This document shows positions 56,939-57,959 of a stretch of 57,959 nt of DNA, piece by piece; position 1 is the first letter of the stretch; each line of letters begins with the position of its first letter. The notes beneath the pieces are model-generated. The model was not told where the DNA came from, made no database searches, and was given only the letters and a program-made list of their open reading frames with translations. Made by a program: the position numbers and the translations under genes. This DNA comes from a virus: the IMG/VR virus record IMGVR_UViG_3300028173_000014, positions 1 through 57,959 of that record. One strand, written 5' to 3'.

Positions 56939-57959
56939 TATACTTTTCTCCCTAATAATTTTACCCATTGGTCGTGTTTCATTGAAACTGAGTTAGACCT
57001 AATATTACCATAATTTACATTACTCTTATCCTTTATAGAAGTTGCACCAATAACTTTAGCAGCTTTCAATCTAAAATCATTTGGTATTACATCTTTTCCA
57101 AATCTTGCTACTCTTACTTCTATCCAGGGATTGTGATTAGCCTGTTTTATAACTCTAACCTTCAATGGTACTTTAAGAAGTTTTTGCATATATGGTTTTA
57201 ATTTTCTTGCGTATTTAGGATATTCTGACCATTCATCTTTTGAAATTTTTTCATTTACGGATTCTTTTAACTTAACAATCTTATAATTTCCTCTGAATTG
57301 CCAATCCAATCCATTTAATTGATTTTTTGCGTCCTTTTCAGATTTAAATTGTAATGCGTCTTTTACTTTTTTAACATCTCTGGATTTATTACTTAAATAT
57401 CTATTTTTATCCTTCTTATATTGAATTACATATTTTAAGTTTCCTTCATTTACGGATTCACTTTTCATATATTTAACAAATTGTTTAGCACCTTCAATAT
57501 ATCCTAATAATTCTTTTTTATCCACACCTTTAAACATTTTATCTTTTATCACAATACTAAGAATAACTTTTGAATTTTTAGATTTATTTTTCATTACTAT
57601 GCCATGTAATACATCTGTTTGGTCTTTATCTAAAATACCCATTCCACCTTCATTTACGGATTCTTTAACTACTCTCATTCCAACTTCGTGATATTTATCT
57701 GAATTAATTAATTTATTATAGAGAATAACTCCAGCTCTTTTAGATTTAGCTACTTTCATTATTTTTTCTTTACCTTTTTCATCAGCAACATATACTTCCC
57801 ATTCAGAGTTTTTGTAATCTTCTGTAAGTTTTACTTCATTTACGGATTCCATTGTTCCATGTTTATCAATATATTTTTTTAAGTCTTTCATATTTGCAAA
57901 AGTTTTTTGTAATGCAGGTACGATAAGTGGATGGCCATCTTTACGATTTTGTCTTTTCC
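56938..57959 (-). CDS. Modular basic protein with four ESVNE sites, partial at right edge
   Basis: The frame is open to the window edge (KRQNRKDGHPLIVPALQKTF precedes the first ATG, which has no ribosome site), so the start lies outside. Four identical ESVNE pentapeptides divide the visible part into an N-terminal piece, three segments of 62-68 residues, and a C-terminal segment of about 105. All are Lys-rich. VNE fits the hydrophobic-x-E rule of T4-type prohead proteases, so the protein may be cut into several DNA-binding internal peptides. Cleavage is inference; the repeats are seen directly. Confidence 0.65.
   Translation of the reverse strand, partial: KRQNRKDGHPLIVPALQKTFANMKDLKKYIDKHGTMESVNEVKLTEDYKNSEWEVYVADEKGKEKIMKVAKSKRAGVILYNKLINSDKYHEVGMRVVKESVNEGGMGILDKDQTDVLHGIVMKNKSKNSKVILSIVIKDKMFKGVDKKELLGYIEGAKQFVKYMKSESVNEGNLKYVIQYKKDKNRYLSNKSRDVKKVKDALQFKSEKDAKNQLNGLDWQFRGNYKIVKLKESVNEKISKDEWSEYPKYARKLKPYMQKLLKVPLKVRVIKQANHNPWIEVRVARFGKDVIPNDFRLKAAKVIGATSIKDKSNVNYGNIRSNSVSMKHDQWVKLLGRKV
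57250..57849 (-). repeat. Four identical 15-bp repeats encoding ESVNE
   Basis: GAATCCGTAAATGAA (minus strand) occurs at 57250-57264, 57445-57459, 57649-57663 and 57835-57849. The spacing is 195, 204 and 186 bases, all multiples of three. The intervening segments are not obviously similar, so conservation is focused on the sites. Confidence 0.92.

Noticed and set aside
57250-57849. Regularly spaced identical repeats as a possible CRISPR array
   Set aside because: The repeats are only 15 bp, nearly 200 bp apart, and encode ESVNE in frame inside an open gene.

Overview
This window looks like part of the genome of a T4-like marine myovirus. It is AT-rich, almost every gene reads on the minus strand, and the T4 core set is recognisable: clamp loader (gp62, gp44), sliding clamp (gp45), family B polymerase (gp43), helicase (gp41), RNase H/FEN-type nuclease, UvsX, gp32, scaffold (gp22), major capsid (gp23), neck proteins (gp13/14/15), sheath (gp18) and tube (gp19). 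A TonB-dependent receptor gene points to a Gram-negative host, perhaps Bacteroidota- or Marinimicrobia-like, but that host guess is weak. Portal, terminase and the classical prohead protease are not in the window. Both edges cut through genes. No tRNA genes or CRISPR arrays were seen.

Layout, low to high coordinate (transcription runs mostly right to left). 1-11.7 kb: clamp-loader genes separated by about 7 kb of accessory genes: a ClpP-like protease, four tandem 2OG-Fe(II) oxygenases, two paralogous proteins ending in Hint (intein/hedgehog-like) domains, a GNAT, a broken oxygenase, an SGNH hydrolase, a fifth oxygenase, a DNA methyltransferase and a possible nuclease. 11.7-24.7 kb: gp45, gp43, a complete TonB-dependent receptor framed by its own putative promoter and terminator, a B12-dependent ribonucleotide reductase, gp41, RNase H, UvsX and gp32. 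24.7-25.5 kb: a gene-free stretch with many hairpins ending in a strong terminator, probably a large noncoding RNA. 25.5-31 kb: metabolic genes including a small family-A-polymerase-like protein, a RimK-like ligase, ThyX, a nucleotidyltransferase and an APS-kinase-like protein.

31-54 kb: virion genes. Baseplate proteins, tape measure, a tail assembly chaperone with a probable programmed frameshift, tube, sheath, several fibre-like proteins, neck proteins, capsid and scaffold. Two small plus-strand genes with their own promoters sit between tube and sheath. 54.3-58 kb: ribosomal protein bS21 and a run of small proteins whose N-termini resemble T4 capsid-targeting sequences, ending in a modular protein in which identical ESVNE sites separate basic segments of about 65 residues.

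Regulation visible in the DNA: four near-identical promoters (TTGACT or TTGACA, an 18-bp spacer, TATATT) precede early-type genes, and a different motif (GATATTTATWAT) precedes late genes and both Hint genes. Strong terminators follow the capsid gene, the sheath gene (shared with the convergent plus-strand genes) and the receptor gene. The most unusual elements are the receptor cassette, the ESVNE modular protein with its neighbours, the large structured RNA, the Hint/oxygenase cassettes and the frameshifted chaperone.
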